DNA from: Hyphomicrobiales bacterium
GTDB lineage: Bacteria; Pseudomonadota; Alphaproteobacteria; Rhizobiales; Devosiaceae
Direction of reading: 5' to 3'
Assembly: GCA_026981645.1 (NCBI GenBank)
Contig: JALSII010000056.1
Span: 1-42,266, forward strand
DNA length: 42,266 nucleotides
Shown: positions 18,920 through 29,037 of the stretch, piece by piece
Position numbering within the stretch: the first letter of the stretch is position 1
Layout of the letters: every line of letters begins with the position of its first letter
The notes under the pieces: model-generated
What the model was told of the DNA's origin: nothing
Database searches by the model: none
Seen by the model: only the letters and a program-made list of their open reading frames with translations
Translations under genes and position numbers: made by a program

Positions 18920-19351
18920 CTATCGATCAAGCAAATGGTCGGTTTGTCGCCGTTGCTTTTTTGTCGGTCTTCCACTTCCCGGCTCGCGACTGCCTGTCGA
19001 CTTTGCCAATCCCCGCTTTTCATCTCGCGCCAGTTCGGGGGAGAGGTCCTCATAAAGCTCTTGCGCTTCTGATGCGGGCCCCCGTCTTGAGCCCGGGGCA
19101 CTCACCCGCAGGATGATGATGCGCTTGGCATAGGTTATGGTGAGCACCATCCCGGTGCTGACAGCAAAACTGGCCTGGCCTATGCGCTTGCCATCGACGC
19201 GTACATTGCCGCTTTTGATAAGTTTCTGGGCCAGTGTGCGGGTTTTGAGAACCCGGGCAAACCACAACCATTTGTCCAGACGTTGGCGGTTGTTTGTGCG
19301 CTGGCCGGTATCGGGAAAATCAGTTCTCTGAACAGAATGCGCTTTTGCCAT
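18920..19351 (-). CDS. S4-domain RNA-binding protein (Hsp15-like)
   Basis: A 143-residue basic protein. The S4 domain is clear from QRLDKWLWFARVLKTR through LIKSGNVRVDGKRI, with the RLDKWL and KSGNVRV signatures of the Hsp15/HslR family. Hsp15 rescues stalled 50S subunits carrying nascent chains in E. coli. The C-terminal third is charged and probably disordered, longer than in Hsp15. It starts six bases after the helicase gene ends, so the two are almost certainly one transcript, and the pairing suggests a shared role in RNA or ribosome turnover. Confidence 0.87.
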   Translation of the reverse strand: MAKAHSVQRTDFPDTGQRTNNRQRLDKWLWFARVLKTRTLAQKLIKSGNVRVDGKRIGQASFAVSTGMVLTITYAKRIIILRVSAPGSRRGPASEAQELYEDLSPELARDEKRGLAKSTGSREPGSGRPTKKQRRQTDHLLDR

Positions 19352-19357
19352 CAGGTT

Positions 19358-22300
19358 CTATTTTTTCGGCAAGTTCTGTTTGAGAACAGCCAGAGCGGCA
19401 AAGGGGGAATCCGGGTCGAGGGGTTTTGCGCGCGGTTTTTTTGGTGGTTGCCCGGGCGTTTTGCCCTGGTAATTTTCGTTGCGCGTCTGGGATTTTTTGG
19501 CCTTGGGCTTGCCTCCGTACTGGCGGGGTTTATTGCCTGGGGCCTTTGCGCCTGTACGGGAGTTTTTTGTCGCGCCCGGGGGGCGGCGACTGGCCGGGAA
19601 CCAGATTTCATCAAACTTAGGCTCGACCTCCAAATCGGTGTCAGTTTTTTCTTGGGGCTCCATCCGTTTGGGCTCTGCCTTGCTGTCTGATTCTGTTTGC
19701 GATTTTTTTGTGGTTTCGTTTGCGCCTTCTTGTGCACTTTCCCGGGTCTCTCCGGTGCCTGCAAAGTCCTCAGGGGACGCGCCATCAAGTTTGGCCAGTG
19801 CTGCAATATTGTCCTCGGATCTGGTCAGGTTCTTTTCAGGCGTATCGCTGCCATCGAGTTTGGCTACCTCCTCAAGGTCGGCCTCCAGATCGGTATCGGG
19901 GGGAAGTGCGTCTGTTTTTTTACTTTCGCTTTTTGGTGCGGCTTCAATCGGGGTGCGCTGCACCCGGTAACCAAGGGATTTCAGAATGGAGGCGAAATCC
20001 TCTCCTGCACAGCCAAGAAGGGATGTCATTTCCACAGTCACGCGAAAGCCGTTGCGCTCGGCGGCACCCTCGGGAATTTCCCTGTCCACGTCGCCAGGCC
20101 CTTTTGTGCGCGAAGCATCAAAGCTAATCAGGGGCCGGATAATGTCGGCAAGTCGTTCCAGAATGTCCACCCGCACCGCACGTCTGTTGGCAACCTTGAA
20201 ACCGGCGACCTCATAAAGGGCGGGATTGACCCTGGGATCTATTTCAAACGAGGTGCGCCCCGACAGAACGATTGCGGGGATGTCCGTTACCCCCGGCTGG
20301 CGCAAGCCGCCGTTTTTGAGAGCAAACAATATCAGCGAAAGTTCACGTGGCGCGGGTTTCAGGGACAGGGGCAGATAGATATGATAGGCGCCAAAGCGGA
20401 TGCCAAGACGGCGCATTTTCCCCCGGACTTCCTGATCCAGCCCACGCACCTCTTCGGCCACGAGGCGGCGGGGCAGAATGCCGAATTTCTCTGACAACTG
20501 AAAGACGATACCCCGGGCAGTTCCCTCAATATCCTCAGGCTCGCGCAAGGCAAGAATCTGCTCGAGCTGGGTGTTGATGGCGTGGCGCAGCCACATCTGC
20601 AACCGGTCCTGCACATTTTCAAGCTCAGCGCCTTCAAGGCTTTCGTCGGCCAGAACGATGATACGGGGGGAAAACAGGGTGTCTCCCTCGGCCAGTTCGG
20701 CGATGATTTCACCTTTCCAGCGCAAAAAACCGTCGGTGGAAAGCACAATCTGATCGTTGGGAGCGGCGGCCAGCCGGATGGCGCGGTTGCGAATTTCCGG
20801 GGCGACCGCGGAATTTGCGCTGGCCCGCAACCCTTTGGCATCTCCAGCCCCTTCCGATTTGGCGAGGGTAAAGCGAAACCCCTCGATGGAACCAATCAGG
20901 TGGCCCTCGAGGTGGACCTCGCTTTTTTCGTTGATCTGGGGGTTTGCCATGGTTTTGTCTCTGAGGTGGCGGATCAGCACCGAAGTGCGCTTGTCCACGA
21001 ACCTGCGGGTTAATCTCTCGTGTAGCGCATCGCTGAGGGCGTTTTCAATTTCACGGGTTTTTTGCCGCCAATCAAGAGGGTTGTCCAGCCAGTTTTTTCG
21101 GTTGGCGACAAATGTCCAGGTACGAACCTGCTTGATCCGGTTGGAAAGCGTATCAACATCACCGCCCACATTGTCGCAGAAGCGTACCTGTTCTTCAATC
21201 CAATCTTGGCCAATTGTGCCTCTGGTGCGCAAATCAGTAAAGATTGCGGTAATTATGTCGACATGCTGGCTCAGGGAAGTTTCGCGAAAATCGGGTATCT
21301 GGCAGCATTCCCAGAGCAGGCGGGTAAGCCCTTCGGTGTTGGCGAGTTCAGCAGTGCCGTTTTTGATCAGCGTTTCCAGAATGCGCTGATCCAGTACCAG
21401 AGGCACGCGTGCCAGTTTGCGCGAGCCGGGCTTCTCCCGGTTTTGCAGAGTATGTGTGTCGGGTGTCATTTCAAGGGACCGGGAAAGGGCAAGGGGTGAG
21501 GAAAAATCCAGCCTTGTGTTTCGCCACTGCAAAATGCGAACGGGTTCGAACTCATGATTTTGCAGGCGCGTTACCATCTCTTCGTCAAGGAGCGCTGCAT
21601 GGCCGGTCACCCCGAATGTGCCGTTGGTGATGTGCCGCCCGGCCCGCCCTGCGATCTGGGCCATTTCAGTCGGGGTCAGGGGGCGGGACTGGCGGCCGTC
21701 AAACTTGGTGTCGGATGAAAAGGCAACATGGGTTATGTCCAGATTCAGGCCCATGCCGATGGCGTCCGTGGCAACCAGAAAGTCCACCTCGCCATTCTGA
21801 TAGAGTGCCACCTGGGCGTTGCGGGTGCGTGGGGACAAGGCACCCATCACAATGGCAGCCCCGCCGCGCTCGCGGCGCACCAGTTCAGCAATAGCGTAAA
21901 CCTCGCGGGCGGAAAAAGCGATAATGGCGCTGCGCGGGGGCAGTCGGGTGATTTTTTTTGACCCGGCATAGAGCAATTGGGAAAACCGGGGGCGCTCTAT
22001 GATTTCAATGCCCGGCAACAATGCCCGGATGATAGGGCCCATGGTGGCGGCACCCAGTAACAGGGTTTCGTGTTTTCCCCGTGCGTGCAAAATGCGGTCG
22101 GTGAACACATGGCCGCGCTCCAGGTCAGTGGCGGTCTGGATCTCGTCGATGGCAACAAAGTCCACGGACAGGTGCACAGGCATCGCCTCGGTGGTGGCGA
22201 CCCAATAGCGGGCTCCGTGGGGCAAAATGCGCTCTTCTCCGGTGACAAGGGCCACTGCCTCCGGGCCAACCCGCTCACAGATGGTTTCATAGACTTCGCG

Positions 22301-22450
22301 GGCCAGCAACCTTAAGGGCAGGCCGATCATGCCCGTGTGGTGGGCCAGCATGCGTTCGATGGCGAAGTGTGTTTTGCCGGTATTGGTGGGCCCAAGGATC
22401 GCGCGAAGCTGATTGTCAGCGCAATAGTCAAAACCGGTGGAAATGGACAT
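19358..22450 (-). CDS. Suv3-like DExH-type RNA/DNA helicase with long disordered tail
   Basis: A 1030-residue superfamily 2 helicase. Walker A is GPTNTGKT (20-27) and motif II is DEIQ (102-105), the form typical of mitochondrial Suv3. Helicase C signatures follow (ATDAIGMGLNLDI, then QIAGRAGRH near 265-275). The middle region contains a Suv3-like helical part. Roughly the last 190 residues are low complexity, acidic then Lys/Pro-rich, with repeated phrases (DTDLE twice, AKLDG twice), and end with the ordered-looking SPFAALAVLKQNLPKK. Mitochondrial Suv3 unwinds RNA for degradation with PNPase; a similar RNA-decay role is an inference. It leads the operon with the S4 gene. Confidence 0.88.
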   Translation of the reverse strand: MSISTGFDYCADNQLRAILGPTNTGKTHFAIERMLAHHTGMIGLPLRLLAREVYETICERVGPEAVALVTGEERILPHGARYWVATTEAMPVHLSVDFVAIDEIQTATDLERGHVFTDRILHARGKHETLLLGAATMGPIIRALLPGIEIIERPRFSQLLYAGSKKITRLPPRSAIIAFSAREVYAIAELVRRERGGAAIVMGALSPRTRNAQVALYQNGEVDFLVATDAIGMGLNLDITHVAFSSDTKFDGRQSRPLTPTEMAQIAGRAGRHITNGTFGVTGHAALLDEEMVTRLQNHEFEPVRILQWRNTRLDFSSPLALSRSLEMTPDTHTLQNREKPGSRKLARVPLVLDQRILETLIKNGTAELANTEGLTRLLWECCQIPDFRETSLSQHVDIITAIFTDLRTRGTIGQDWIEEQVRFCDNVGGDVDTLSNRIKQVRTWTFVANRKNWLDNPLDWRQKTREIENALSDALHERLTRRFVDKRTSVLIRHLRDKTMANPQINEKSEVHLEGHLIGSIEGFRFTLAKSEGAGDAKGLRASANSAVAPEIRNRAIRLAAAPNDQIVLSTDGFLRWKGEIIAELAEGDTLFSPRIIVLADESLEGAELENVQDRLQMWLRHAINTQLEQILALREPEDIEGTARGIVFQLSEKFGILPRRLVAEEVRGLDQEVRGKMRRLGIRFGAYHIYLPLSLKPAPRELSLILFALKNGGLRQPGVTDIPAIVLSGRTSFEIDPRVNPALYEVAGFKVANRRAVRVDILERLADIIRPLISFDASRTKGPGDVDREIPEGAAERNGFRVTVEMTSLLGCAGEDFASILKSLGYRVQRTPIEAAPKSESKKTDALPPDTDLEADLEEVAKLDGSDTPEKNLTRSEDNIAALAKLDGASPEDFAGTGETRESAQEGANETTKKSQTESDSKAEPKRMEPQEKTDTDLEVEPKFDEIWFPASRRPPGATKNSRTGAKAPGNKPRQYGGKPKAKKSQTRNENYQGKTPGQPPKKPRAKPLDPDSPFAALAVLKQNLPKK

Positions 22451-22916
22451 TGTCTTAACGCGTCGCTTTCGGGGGAGAGGAGCCTGGATTTGTGTTCCAT
22501 TTCAGAACGAGATTGCAAGCAAAAACTGGTGGCCGTTAACAAAGAGCACAAAGAAAGAACAAAGTCAGACCGAATCGGTACTCATGTGTGAGTCCTGATT
22601 TGTTCTCTACTTCATGTAGTAGGGTTTTGTCGTAAGAGAGGCAAAAGCGATTGATTTTCGTCAGTAAAGGCAAAAACCGGGGAAATCGGGTTCATTCCGG
22701 TTAAAATTTGGTGAATGCGGGGAAAGGGACAGTAAAAATGAACAGGTATTTAACCGGCATAATTTCCCATGTTTTCCCAGATTAACCATAAAAGCGCCTG
22801 GAATCAGGACCTTTCAGGGCAGGTATTTTTTTGGGCCGGGGTGTTGACGTCCCAGACTGGTACAGGACTTTGGGGGAATCACGTGGTTTCCCCGGTCTTG
22901 TTTATGGGTCTATGAC
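22451..22916. other. 466-base intergenic region between helicase and DUF3108 genes
   Basis: The region should hold the minus-strand promoter of the helicase operon, but no clear -35/-10 pair stands out. A 15-codon plus-strand frame (ATG 22738, MNRYLTGIISHVFPD) is preceded by GGGGAAAGGGACAG; it could be a chance frame or a leader. The phrase GGGGAAA recurs. A weak stem GGGGAA/TTTCCCC near 22873-22894 lies 3-prime of the DUF3108 gene without a T-run. Confidence 0.35.
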
Positions 22917-23732
22917 TTAGCTCAGGCCGGTCAGCACCATTGAAAGGTCGCCCAGTGAGGTGCCTATAAGTACCCGGTAGGGAATGAAGGTGCCCGAGTC
23001 TCCCAGTGGCGCATACCAGATGAGTATGCGCTCAGAGGCCTGCAGATAGGTGGTGATTTCAGAATTCAAATAATGACCGGAAATAGGCTGGTAGCTGATC
23101 TGGCACAAGATAACCGGGCCCTGATAACCGGTGCGGGCCGAGGTCGCAGTTTCTGCCGAGGCAAAACGAAGTTGCAAGTCAAAGCGCTCAACACCGGTGA
23201 AAATATTCAGGGTGCGCTCACAAAGGGAGCGGTCAAGCTGCCCGCCTTTCAGAATAAAAGCCGAGAGCATGTCGTTGACCCCGACAAGGTGGCGGCGCTC
23301 CAGCGGCACCTGGTCAATGCGAGGCTGAAGGGGCGGGGCCATATAAAAGGCGGTGACATTGCCCCCCGATAGGCGTACGTCTAGGGTGACGATGCCTTCG
23401 CTTGAGCTGGTCTGCAGATTGAACTCTTTTCCAGCATAGGCGGACCGGGCGGAGGTTCCTGATACCCTGGCGGTTGCCGAGCCGCGGGCCACAAACTGTC
23501 CGAGCCCGGTGACATTTGCTTCCAGTTCAAGGGAATAGGCAGAGCCGGTGTCGCGCAGTTTGATCTGGGCATTGGCCACAATAGTGCCACCAACGCTGAT
23601 GACATATTCCGCGTTAGCTGCAACGGGCTGCGCAAAAGCGGGGAAGGGGAGGACAAAAAAGGCAAGAACCGGGCTGAGTAGTTTCCGCGCTGCACTGAAG
23701 TTCCGGGCCAATCGCGACAGGGCTTTGAGCAT
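22917..23732 (-). CDS. DUF3108 domain-containing exported protein
   Basis: A 271-residue protein with a Sec signal ending in FPAFAQ. The mature part begins with ANAEYVISVGGTIVANAQIKL and then GSAYSLELEANVTGLG, a beta-rich pattern that matches DUF3108, a family of periplasmic proteins of unknown function. Two cysteines (in LCERTLN and ILCQISY) could form a disulfide. The end, IWYAPLGDSGTFIPYRVLIGT, is also typical for the family. It is divergent from rpmB, an arrangement I recall in Rhizobiales. No enzymatic motif is visible. Confidence 0.8.
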   Translation of the reverse strand: MLKALSRLARNFSAARKLLSPVLAFFVLPFPAFAQPVAANAEYVISVGGTIVANAQIKLRDTGSAYSLELEANVTGLGQFVARGSATARVSGTSARSAYAGKEFNLQTSSSEGIVTLDVRLSGGNVTAFYMAPPLQPRIDQVPLERRHLVGVNDMLSAFILKGGQLDRSLCERTLNIFTGVERFDLQLRFASAETATSARTGYQGPVILCQISYQPISGHYLNSEITTYLQASERILIWYAPLGDSGTFIPYRVLIGTSLGDLSMVLTGLS

Positions 23733-23879
23733 TTTTTAATGTCTGCCTTTGGTCAGTGGGAGGGAAAGGTTCTGTGTTTGCGGAGTTTTCTTCGAATCAA
23801 TTGCCCGCTAAACTGCCCTTAGAAGCGCGGCTTTTCAAGGCGAGCCTATTTGGGAGTGGCCGCATTGCGTCGGTTATGC

Positions 23880-23908
23880 TTGACTGGGCCCATGCGTTTG
23901 ACTATCTA
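23880..23908 (+). promoter_or_regulatory. Predicted sigma70-type promoter of rpmB
   Basis: TTGACT (23880-23885) is followed after exactly 17 bases by TATCTA (23903-23908), five and four matches to consensus. The start of transcription would fall near 23915, leaving a leader of about 85 bases before the rpmB ATG. Confidence 0.6.
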
Positions 23909-24001
23909 GTCTCGACTTTTTCAACTTTTGATAGCGGCCCGGCATAGAGCCAATGTAATTTGGTTTTTTCGTGAGCTGTTTAGTAGACAGGAATGAGAAT
24001 A

Positions 24002-24286
24002 ATGGCACGGCGTTGTGAACTCAGCGGTAAAGGCGTAATGACGGGGAACAATGTGAGCCATGCGCTCAACCGTACCCGGCGCCGGTTTTTGCCCAATCTG
24101 TGCAATGTAACCCTCTTGTCAGATGCGCTGGAGCGCTCGGTCAAGCTCAAGGTTTCGGCCCATGCGTTGCGCACGGTTGAGCATCGGGGCGGGCTTGATG
24201 CCTATCTGCTCAAGGCAAAGGACAGCGAACTTTCCAAGCGCGCGCTCGGGGTCAAGCAGGAAATCAAGGCGGCTCTGGCCTCCTAG
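24002..24286 (+). CDS. rpmB: 50S ribosomal protein L28
   Basis: A 94-residue ribosomal protein. The N-terminus [20 protein letters not shown] and then [18 protein letters not shown] are the L28 signature. The later [20 protein letters not shown] is typical of alphaproteobacterial L28. The ATG at 24002 was chosen over 23993 because L28 starts with this short sequence and the upstream GGA would overlap the earlier ATG too closely. It is probably transcribed alone from the promoter just upstream. Confidence 0.96.
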   Translation: MARRCELSGKGVMTGNNVSHALNRTRRRFLPNLCNVTLLSDALERSVKLKVSAHALRTVEHRGGLDAYLLKAKDSELSKRALGVKQEIKAALAS

Positions 24287-24403
24287 CTACGGATATTCGG
24301 CCCCGGCCCGAAAGGTTTTGCGCGCCGGTTTTGCCGACGCGCTTTTTCGTTTGTGCTATAAGTTCCAGGTCGCACCGGTCTGTTGCCGGGAAGCGGTATA
24401 ACA

Positions 24404-24419
24404 GGGTCTTTTGAGACCC
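24404..24419 (+). other. Small hairpin upstream of the VUT transporter gene
   Basis: GGGTCT (24404-24409) and AGACCC (24414-24419) form a perfect six-base stem with a four-base loop, five bases before the AGGGG ribosome site of the next gene. It could modulate translation. It does not match the preQ1 riboswitch consensus I know. Confidence 0.4.
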
Positions 24420-24439
24420 GTCACAGGGGTGCATTTATT

Positions 24440-25072
24440 ATGCTCACTCGCGTTTTTCCTGCCGTGGCGGCCATGGCTGCCATTGTCGTTCTTTCAAACT
24501 TTCTGGTGCAATTTCCGGTTCAGGCCCGGTTTGGAAGCCTCAATCTGGCCGACTTGTTGACCTGGGGCGCCTTCACCTACCCGATTGCGTTTCTGGTCAC
24601 TGATCTGACCAACCGGCATTTTGGTGCTTCCATCGCCCAAATGGTCGTGCTTGCGGGTTTTGTGCTGGCGGTGTTGATTTCATTTTATCTGTCCACACCG
24701 CGCATTGCCATTGCCTCGGGCAGCGCGTTTCTGGTGGCGCAACTTCTGGATGTGGCGGTTTTTGACCGTTTGCGGGCCTCCCAATGGTGGCGTGCACCGC
24801 TTCTGTCCTCGTTGCTGGGTTCAATGGTGGATACGGTGCTTTTCTTCTCGCTGGCTTTTTCCGCCAGTTTTCCGATGCTTGGGTTAAGCGACAGCTTTGC
24901 CACCGAAGCAGCGCCGCTTCTTGGGGTATTTGCGCTGGAGGCGCCACGCTGGATGTCGTGGGCGCTGGGCGATTTCGGGGTGAAGGTATTGGTGGCGCTG
25001 GCGATGCTTGTGCCCTATTCGGTGTTGCGTTTATGGATCGCCGACCGGGTTCTGCACCCCGCCTCCAAATAG
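24440..25072 (+). CDS. VUT family protein, probable queuosine precursor transporter (YhhQ-like)
   Basis: A 210-residue membrane protein with about six helices. It contains LADLLTWGAFTYPIAFLVTDLTNRHFG and FLVAQLLDVAVFDRLR, the two conserved stretches of the DUF165/VUT family, with the acidic-Gln and D-x-F residues seen in YhhQ. YhhQ of E. coli imports the queuosine precursors preQ0 and preQ1. The ATG at 24440 has AGGGG ten bases upstream; an upstream extension of the frame lacks support. The stop is four bases from the stop of the convergent phytase-like gene. Confidence 0.85.
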   Translation: MLTRVFPAVAAMAAIVVLSNFLVQFPVQARFGSLNLADLLTWGAFTYPIAFLVTDLTNRHFGASIAQMVVLAGFVLAVLISFYLSTPRIAIASGSAFLVAQLLDVAVFDRLRASQWWRAPLLSSLLGSMVDTVLFFSLAFSASFPMLGLSDSFATEAAPLLGVFALEAPRWMSWALGDFGVKVLVALAMLVPYSVLRLWIADRVLHPASK

Positions 25073-25076
25073 GACT

Positions 25077-26084
25077 TTATGTCGGCAGTTCGAACTCGAG
25101 CAACAAGGTGCGCTGCCAGTCGTTGAAATTGTCGTCCGAGACGATAACCATGCGGGTTGAGCCGTCTTTGCCTGTGCGCACCGCCAGCCCTTCCATATTG
25201 TCTATGTCCCCACCAAAGCCGCTCAGGATGACTTCCCCCTCCATCAGACTGCCCGGGGCCACATTTTCAGCCTTGATACGGCGCACCTGCATTTTGAAGC
25301 CTAAAAAGCTGAAGCCACGCTCCAGCACCAACAGGTCGCCGTCGGGAAGAAATGCGCAATCTGTAGGTTTGAACCCGGAGGCGACGCTGAGCGAAAGCGC
25401 ACCCACGTCACGCCGGCCTAAAAGCCAGGCAGAGTGGTTGCCCTTTTCGTTCTCCACATTTTCGGGGATGAGCAGGGTTGAGCCGGAGATGGGAGAATCT
25501 GGCGGCGCGATGCACACGGATTCAAGGCTTTCATTAGTGCGCAGGGTGCTCAGCCAGTCGGGAATTGCGACTTTGCGGGCAGCGCCAACGGGGCGCCCGT
25601 TTGTCAGGTCAAAATCAGCGACGCGGGTCAGATTTTCAAAACTGACCCTGACCGCCGCAGGGCTTCCGCCACGAAAAATGGTCACGATGGATTCGGCATC
25701 GCGGGTATAGTTTTCCGGCAGGGGGGCGCCTCTGGAATTCTGGAGCGGCGAAATCTGCACATTCTCCAGTCCCTTTGGGCGACCATTGTTGCGGGATTTC
25801 AGCACTCCTGAGATGAACTGACCTTGGTCGGTGACCATGACAAAACGTTTGTCGTCGAGAAAATCTATGCCTGAGACGCCGCCAAAAACCTCCGGCCCCT
25901 CAAGCACCAGCCCACCGCGCCAGATAAGGTCACCGACCTTGTTGCCGGGGGCAATTGACTGATACTGCTCAATGGGTTCTGCGCTGATAACCCCGTCGCT
26001 GGCAAACACCTGTCCGGGGTTGGCAAATAGCACAAGCGCCAGTGCGCCAAAGCTGAAGCTCAAAAGGCAGCGGCCCTGTTTCAT
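25077..26084 (-). CDS. Exported esterase-like activity of phytase family protein
   Basis: A 335-residue protein with a signal peptide ([16 protein letters not shown]). It shows the beta-propeller-like repeats of the phytase-like family: [75 protein letters not shown], and [24 protein letters not shown]. The Pfam name is phytase-like; real activity is not established for most members. Its ATG overlaps the cobT stop by four bases, so it is translated from the cobalamin operon. The link to cobalt chelation is unclear. Confidence 0.82.
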   Translation of the reverse strand: MKQGRCLLSFSFGALALVLFANPGQVFASDGVISAEPIEQYQSIAPGNKVGDLIWRGGLVLEGPEVFGGVSGIDFLDDKRFVMVTDQGQFISGVLKSRNNGRPKGLENVQISPLQNSRGAPLPENYTRDAESIVTIFRGGSPAAVRVSFENLTRVADFDLTNGRPVGAARKVAIPDWLSTLRTNESLESVCIAPPDSPISGSTLLIPENVENEKGNHSAWLLGRRDVGALSLSVASGFKPTDCAFLPDGDLLVLERGFSFLGFKMQVRRIKAENVAPGSLMEGEVILSGFGGDIDNMEGLAVRTGKDGSTRMVIVSDDNFNDWQRTLLLEFELPT

Positions 26085-27970
26085 CTTGCCAGCCGCCGGC
26101 GTGACATGGCAGGGGGTTCTTCGTCGAACAGGTCGGCCAGATGGTCGGTCAGCGCGCCTGCCAGTTCTTCAGCATCGAGCAGAGTTATGGCGCGCCGGTA
26201 ATAGCGGGTGACATCATGGCCGATGCCGATGGCCACAAGCTGCACCGGCGAGCGGGTTTCAATTTCTTCGATAACCTGGCGCAAGTGGGTCTCCAGATAA
26301 TTGCCGGGGTTGATGCTCTGGGTTGAATCGTCAACCGGGGCACCATCGGAAATCACCATAAGTATGCGGCGACTTTCGGGCCTTGCTATCAAGCGTTTGT
26401 GAGCCCATTGCAGGGCTTCGCCGTCAATATTCTCCTTGAGCAGGCCCTCGCGCATCATCAGGCCCAGATTGCGGCGGGCATGACGCCAGGGCTGGTCAGC
26501 GGATTTATAGATGATGTGGCGAATATCGTTGACGCGTCCGGGGCCGGGGGGGCGGCTGGCCTCAAGCCAGGCCTCGCGGGAACGTCCACCCTTCCAGGTG
26601 CGGGTGGTGAAACCCAAAATTTCAACCTTGACCCCGCAACGCTCCAGCGTACGGGCCAGAATGTCTCCGCAGATGGCAGCGATAGTGATGGGGCGGCCGC
26701 GCATGGAGCCGGAATTGTCGATGAGCAGCGTCACTACCGTGTCGCGGAAATCGGTGTCGCTTTCCTGTTTGAACGATAAGGGCTGCATGGGGTCGGTAAT
26801 GACACGGGTCAGGCGGGCGGCGTCGAGCACGCCCTCTTCTAGGTCAAACTGCCAGGAGCGGTTCTGCTGGGCCATCAGGCGACGCTGCAATTTGTTGGCG
26901 AGGCGGGCAACAGCTCCCGACATGTTTTCCAGTTGCTTGTCGAGCAGGACACGCAATTGCTCAAGCTCTTCGGGCGGACACAGGTCGGCAGCGGAGACTG
27001 TCTCGTCAAATTTTGTGGTGAAGATTTTATAGTGCAGCTGATTATCCGGCATGTTGTCGCCGTCGGGCATGGTCATGGAATCGGGAACTTCGTCCCCTGC
27101 GTCCCTCAGGTCTTCTTCATTCATGTCCGAGAGTTCAGCATCTTTTGCGTCGGTCTCGCCTTCTTCCTCCTGGGTGCCCTCAGCTTCGTCCTGCTCGCTT
27201 TCCCGGTCGTTGCCTTCCCCCTGACCCTCCTGGGGGGAGGTGTCCTCGGCCTTGCCCCCGGCGTCGGTTTCGTCCTCGGCATCCTGTTCTTCGTCGAACT
27301 GGTCGTCGTCCAGGGAGATGTCGGGAGCCAAATCAAGGTCGCTCAGAACGGTGCGGGCAGCGCGGGCATAATCATCCTGATTTTCAAGGTGAGAGGCCAG
27401 AGCTTCAATGGAGTCGGCAGCCAGAGAGTTGATATGATCCTGCCACAGGTCAACGATTTTTTGACCCGCAGGGGGAATGGGCAGGCCCACAAGCCGCTGC
27501 CGCAAAATGAGCGCCAGGGCCTCGGCCAGCGGTGCGTCGTCGCGGTTCTCAATGTTCTGATAGTTGGCCCGGGTCATGCGGTCGTCGAGCATTTCCCCAA
27601 TGTTGGTTTTCATGCCCTCCATGCGCGCGCAGCCCAGGCTTTCGATGCGCGCCTGCTCCAGCGCATCAAAGGCCGCTCTGGCATCGGGCTCGCCGGGTGC
27701 CCGTTTTGCGTGGCGGCGCGGATTGTGGGCGGCAAGGCGCATGGCCATGGCATCGCCCTGCCCCCGTGCAATGGAGATATCACGCTTTGAAATCAGTCGG
27801 GGCAGGTTGGCCAGCCGCACCTTGTCCTTGCCCATGATGGGGCGGTCGGCGGTAAAACTGACTTCGGTTTCGCCGTTGCCTGAAATAGCGCGCACCGTCA
27901 CCCCGACCGCGGATTTGAATATCGCGGCATTATCGGGGGAATTGGACCTTGCGCGGGGGCGCTGTGTCAT
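26081..27970 (-). CDS. cobT: Cobaltochelatase subunit CobT
   Basis: A 629-residue subunit of the aerobic cobaltochelatase, which inserts cobalt into hydrogenobyrinic acid a,c-diamide together with CobN and CobS. The middle holds a long acidic stretch ([19 protein letters not shown] and more), and the C-terminal third is a VWA domain with a MIDAS motif (DNSGSM) and later DGAPVDD. This is the normal CobT layout and length. I chose ATG 27970 ([10 protein letters not shown]) over a frame open to 28096 because homologues start here and GAGG lies nine bases upstream. It follows cobS in the same direction. CobN is not in the window. Confidence 0.94.
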   Translation of the reverse strand: MTQRPRARSNSPDNAAIFKSAVGVTVRAISGNGETEVSFTADRPIMGKDKVRLANLPRLISKRDISIARGQGDAMAMRLAAHNPRRHAKRAPGEPDARAAFDALEQARIESLGCARMEGMKTNIGEMLDDRMTRANYQNIENRDDAPLAEALALILRQRLVGLPIPPAGQKIVDLWQDHINSLAADSIEALASHLENQDDYARAARTVLSDLDLAPDISLDDDQFDEEQDAEDETDAGGKAEDTSPQEGQGEGNDRESEQDEAEGTQEEEGETDAKDAELSDMNEEDLRDAGDEVPDSMTMPDGDNMPDNQLHYKIFTTKFDETVSAADLCPPEELEQLRVLLDKQLENMSGAVARLANKLQRRLMAQQNRSWQFDLEEGVLDAARLTRVITDPMQPLSFKQESDTDFRDTVVTLLIDNSGSMRGRPITIAAICGDILARTLERCGVKVEILGFTTRTWKGGRSREAWLEASRPPGPGRVNDIRHIIYKSADQPWRHARRNLGLMMREGLLKENIDGEALQWAHKRLIARPESRRILMVISDGAPVDDSTQSINPGNYLETHLRQVIEEIETRSPVQLVAIGIGHDVTRYYRRAITLLDAEELAGALTDHLADLFDEEPPAMSRRRLAR

Positions 27971-27998
27971 TTCAGGCCTCGTGGGGGGTTCTTTTTTT

Positions 27999-28976
27999 TT
28001 ACGCGCTGATGGCCAGGTTGGCTGAACTTTCGGGCAGGTCGACACCAAAGACACGCTGATAGAGTTCGGCCACAACCGGGCGTTCCAGTTCATCACATTT
28101 GTTGAGGAAGGTCAGGCGGAAAGCAAAACCAACATCGCCGAATATCTCGGCATTTTCGGCCCAGGTAATCACCGTGCGCGGGCTCATCACCGTGGAAAGG
28201 TCGCCATTGATGAAGGCAGAGCGGGTCAAATCGGCGACCCTGACCATGTTGGAGATGGTCTTTTTACCTTCTTCATTGTGATAGGATTTGGCCTTGGACA
28301 GAACAATACCCACCTCCTGCTCGTGGGCAAGATAGTTCAAAGTCACCACCATCGACCAGCGGTCCATCTGACCCTGATTGATTTGCTGGGTGCCGTGATA
28401 AAGCCCCGAAGTGTCCCCCAGCCCGATGGTGTTGGTGGTGGCAAACAGGCGGAAAGCAGGGTGGGGGATAATCACCCGGTTCTGGTCAAGCAGGGTCAGG
28501 CGGCCGGCGGTTTCAAGCACGCGCTGGATAACGAACATCACGTCAGGACGGCCCGCGTCATATTCATCAAATACCAGCGCCACATTGTTCTGCACAGCCC
28601 AGGGCAACATGCCGTCGCGGAACTCGGTGACCTGCATGCCATCCTTGACGACAATAGCGTCTTTGCCCACAAGGTCGATGCGGGAGACGTGACTATCCAG
28701 ATTGATACGGACCAGAGGCCAGTTGATACGGGCGGCAACCTGTTCGATATGGGTGGATTTACCGGTGCCGTGATAACCCTGCACCATCACCCGGCGATTG
28801 AACTGAAAACCGGCCAGAATGGCCAAGGTCGTATTGCGGTCAAACAGATAGTCAGGATCGATGGGGGGCACATATTCATTGGGCTCTCTGAAACCCTTGA
28901 CCATCATGTCGGTGTCGATGCCGAATAAGTCGCGCGCGCTGAATTGAGTGTCGGGCAGGTTTTCATATTCGCTCAT
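27999..28976 (-). CDS. cobS: Cobaltochelatase subunit CobS
   Basis: A 325-residue AAA+ ATPase that powers the CobNST chelatase. Walker A is GYHGTGKST, Walker [10 protein letters not shown], and the segment [21 protein letters not shown] is a CobS hallmark. The N-terminus ([12 protein letters not shown]) is also typical. The start was set at 28976 because the family length is about 325-330; the frame extends to 29237 without stop. It lies 28 bases upstream of cobT, and CobS and CobT are known to form a ring complex. Confidence 0.95.
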   Translation of the reverse strand: MSEYENLPDTQFSARDLFGIDTDMMVKGFREPNEYVPPIDPDYLFDRNTTLAILAGFQFNRRVMVQGYHGTGKSTHIEQVAARINWPLVRINLDSHVSRIDLVGKDAIVVKDGMQVTEFRDGMLPWAVQNNVALVFDEYDAGRPDVMFVIQRVLETAGRLTLLDQNRVIIPHPAFRLFATTNTIGLGDTSGLYHGTQQINQGQMDRWSMVVTLNYLAHEQEVGIVLSKAKSYHNEEGKKTISNMVRVADLTRSAFINGDLSTVMSPRTVITWAENAEIFGDVGFAFRLTFLNKCDELERPVVAELYQRVFGVDLPESSANLAISA

Positions 28977-29037
28977 GGGTGGTCTCTTGATTGATTGTTG
29001 GGGGGTCGCTTTTTGAAGGGACTGTATGCGCTGACCC

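Noticed and set aside
24383..24440. preQ1 riboswitch ahead of the queuosine-precursor transporter gene
   Set aside because: A hairpin is present but the preQ1-I and preQ1-II consensus sequences are not.
26933..27790. A 285-residue plus-strand frame inside cobT, rich in Val/Leu/Phe
   Set aside because: It is the complement of the acidic repeat region of CobT, which produces hydrophobic residues on the other strand; no start context.
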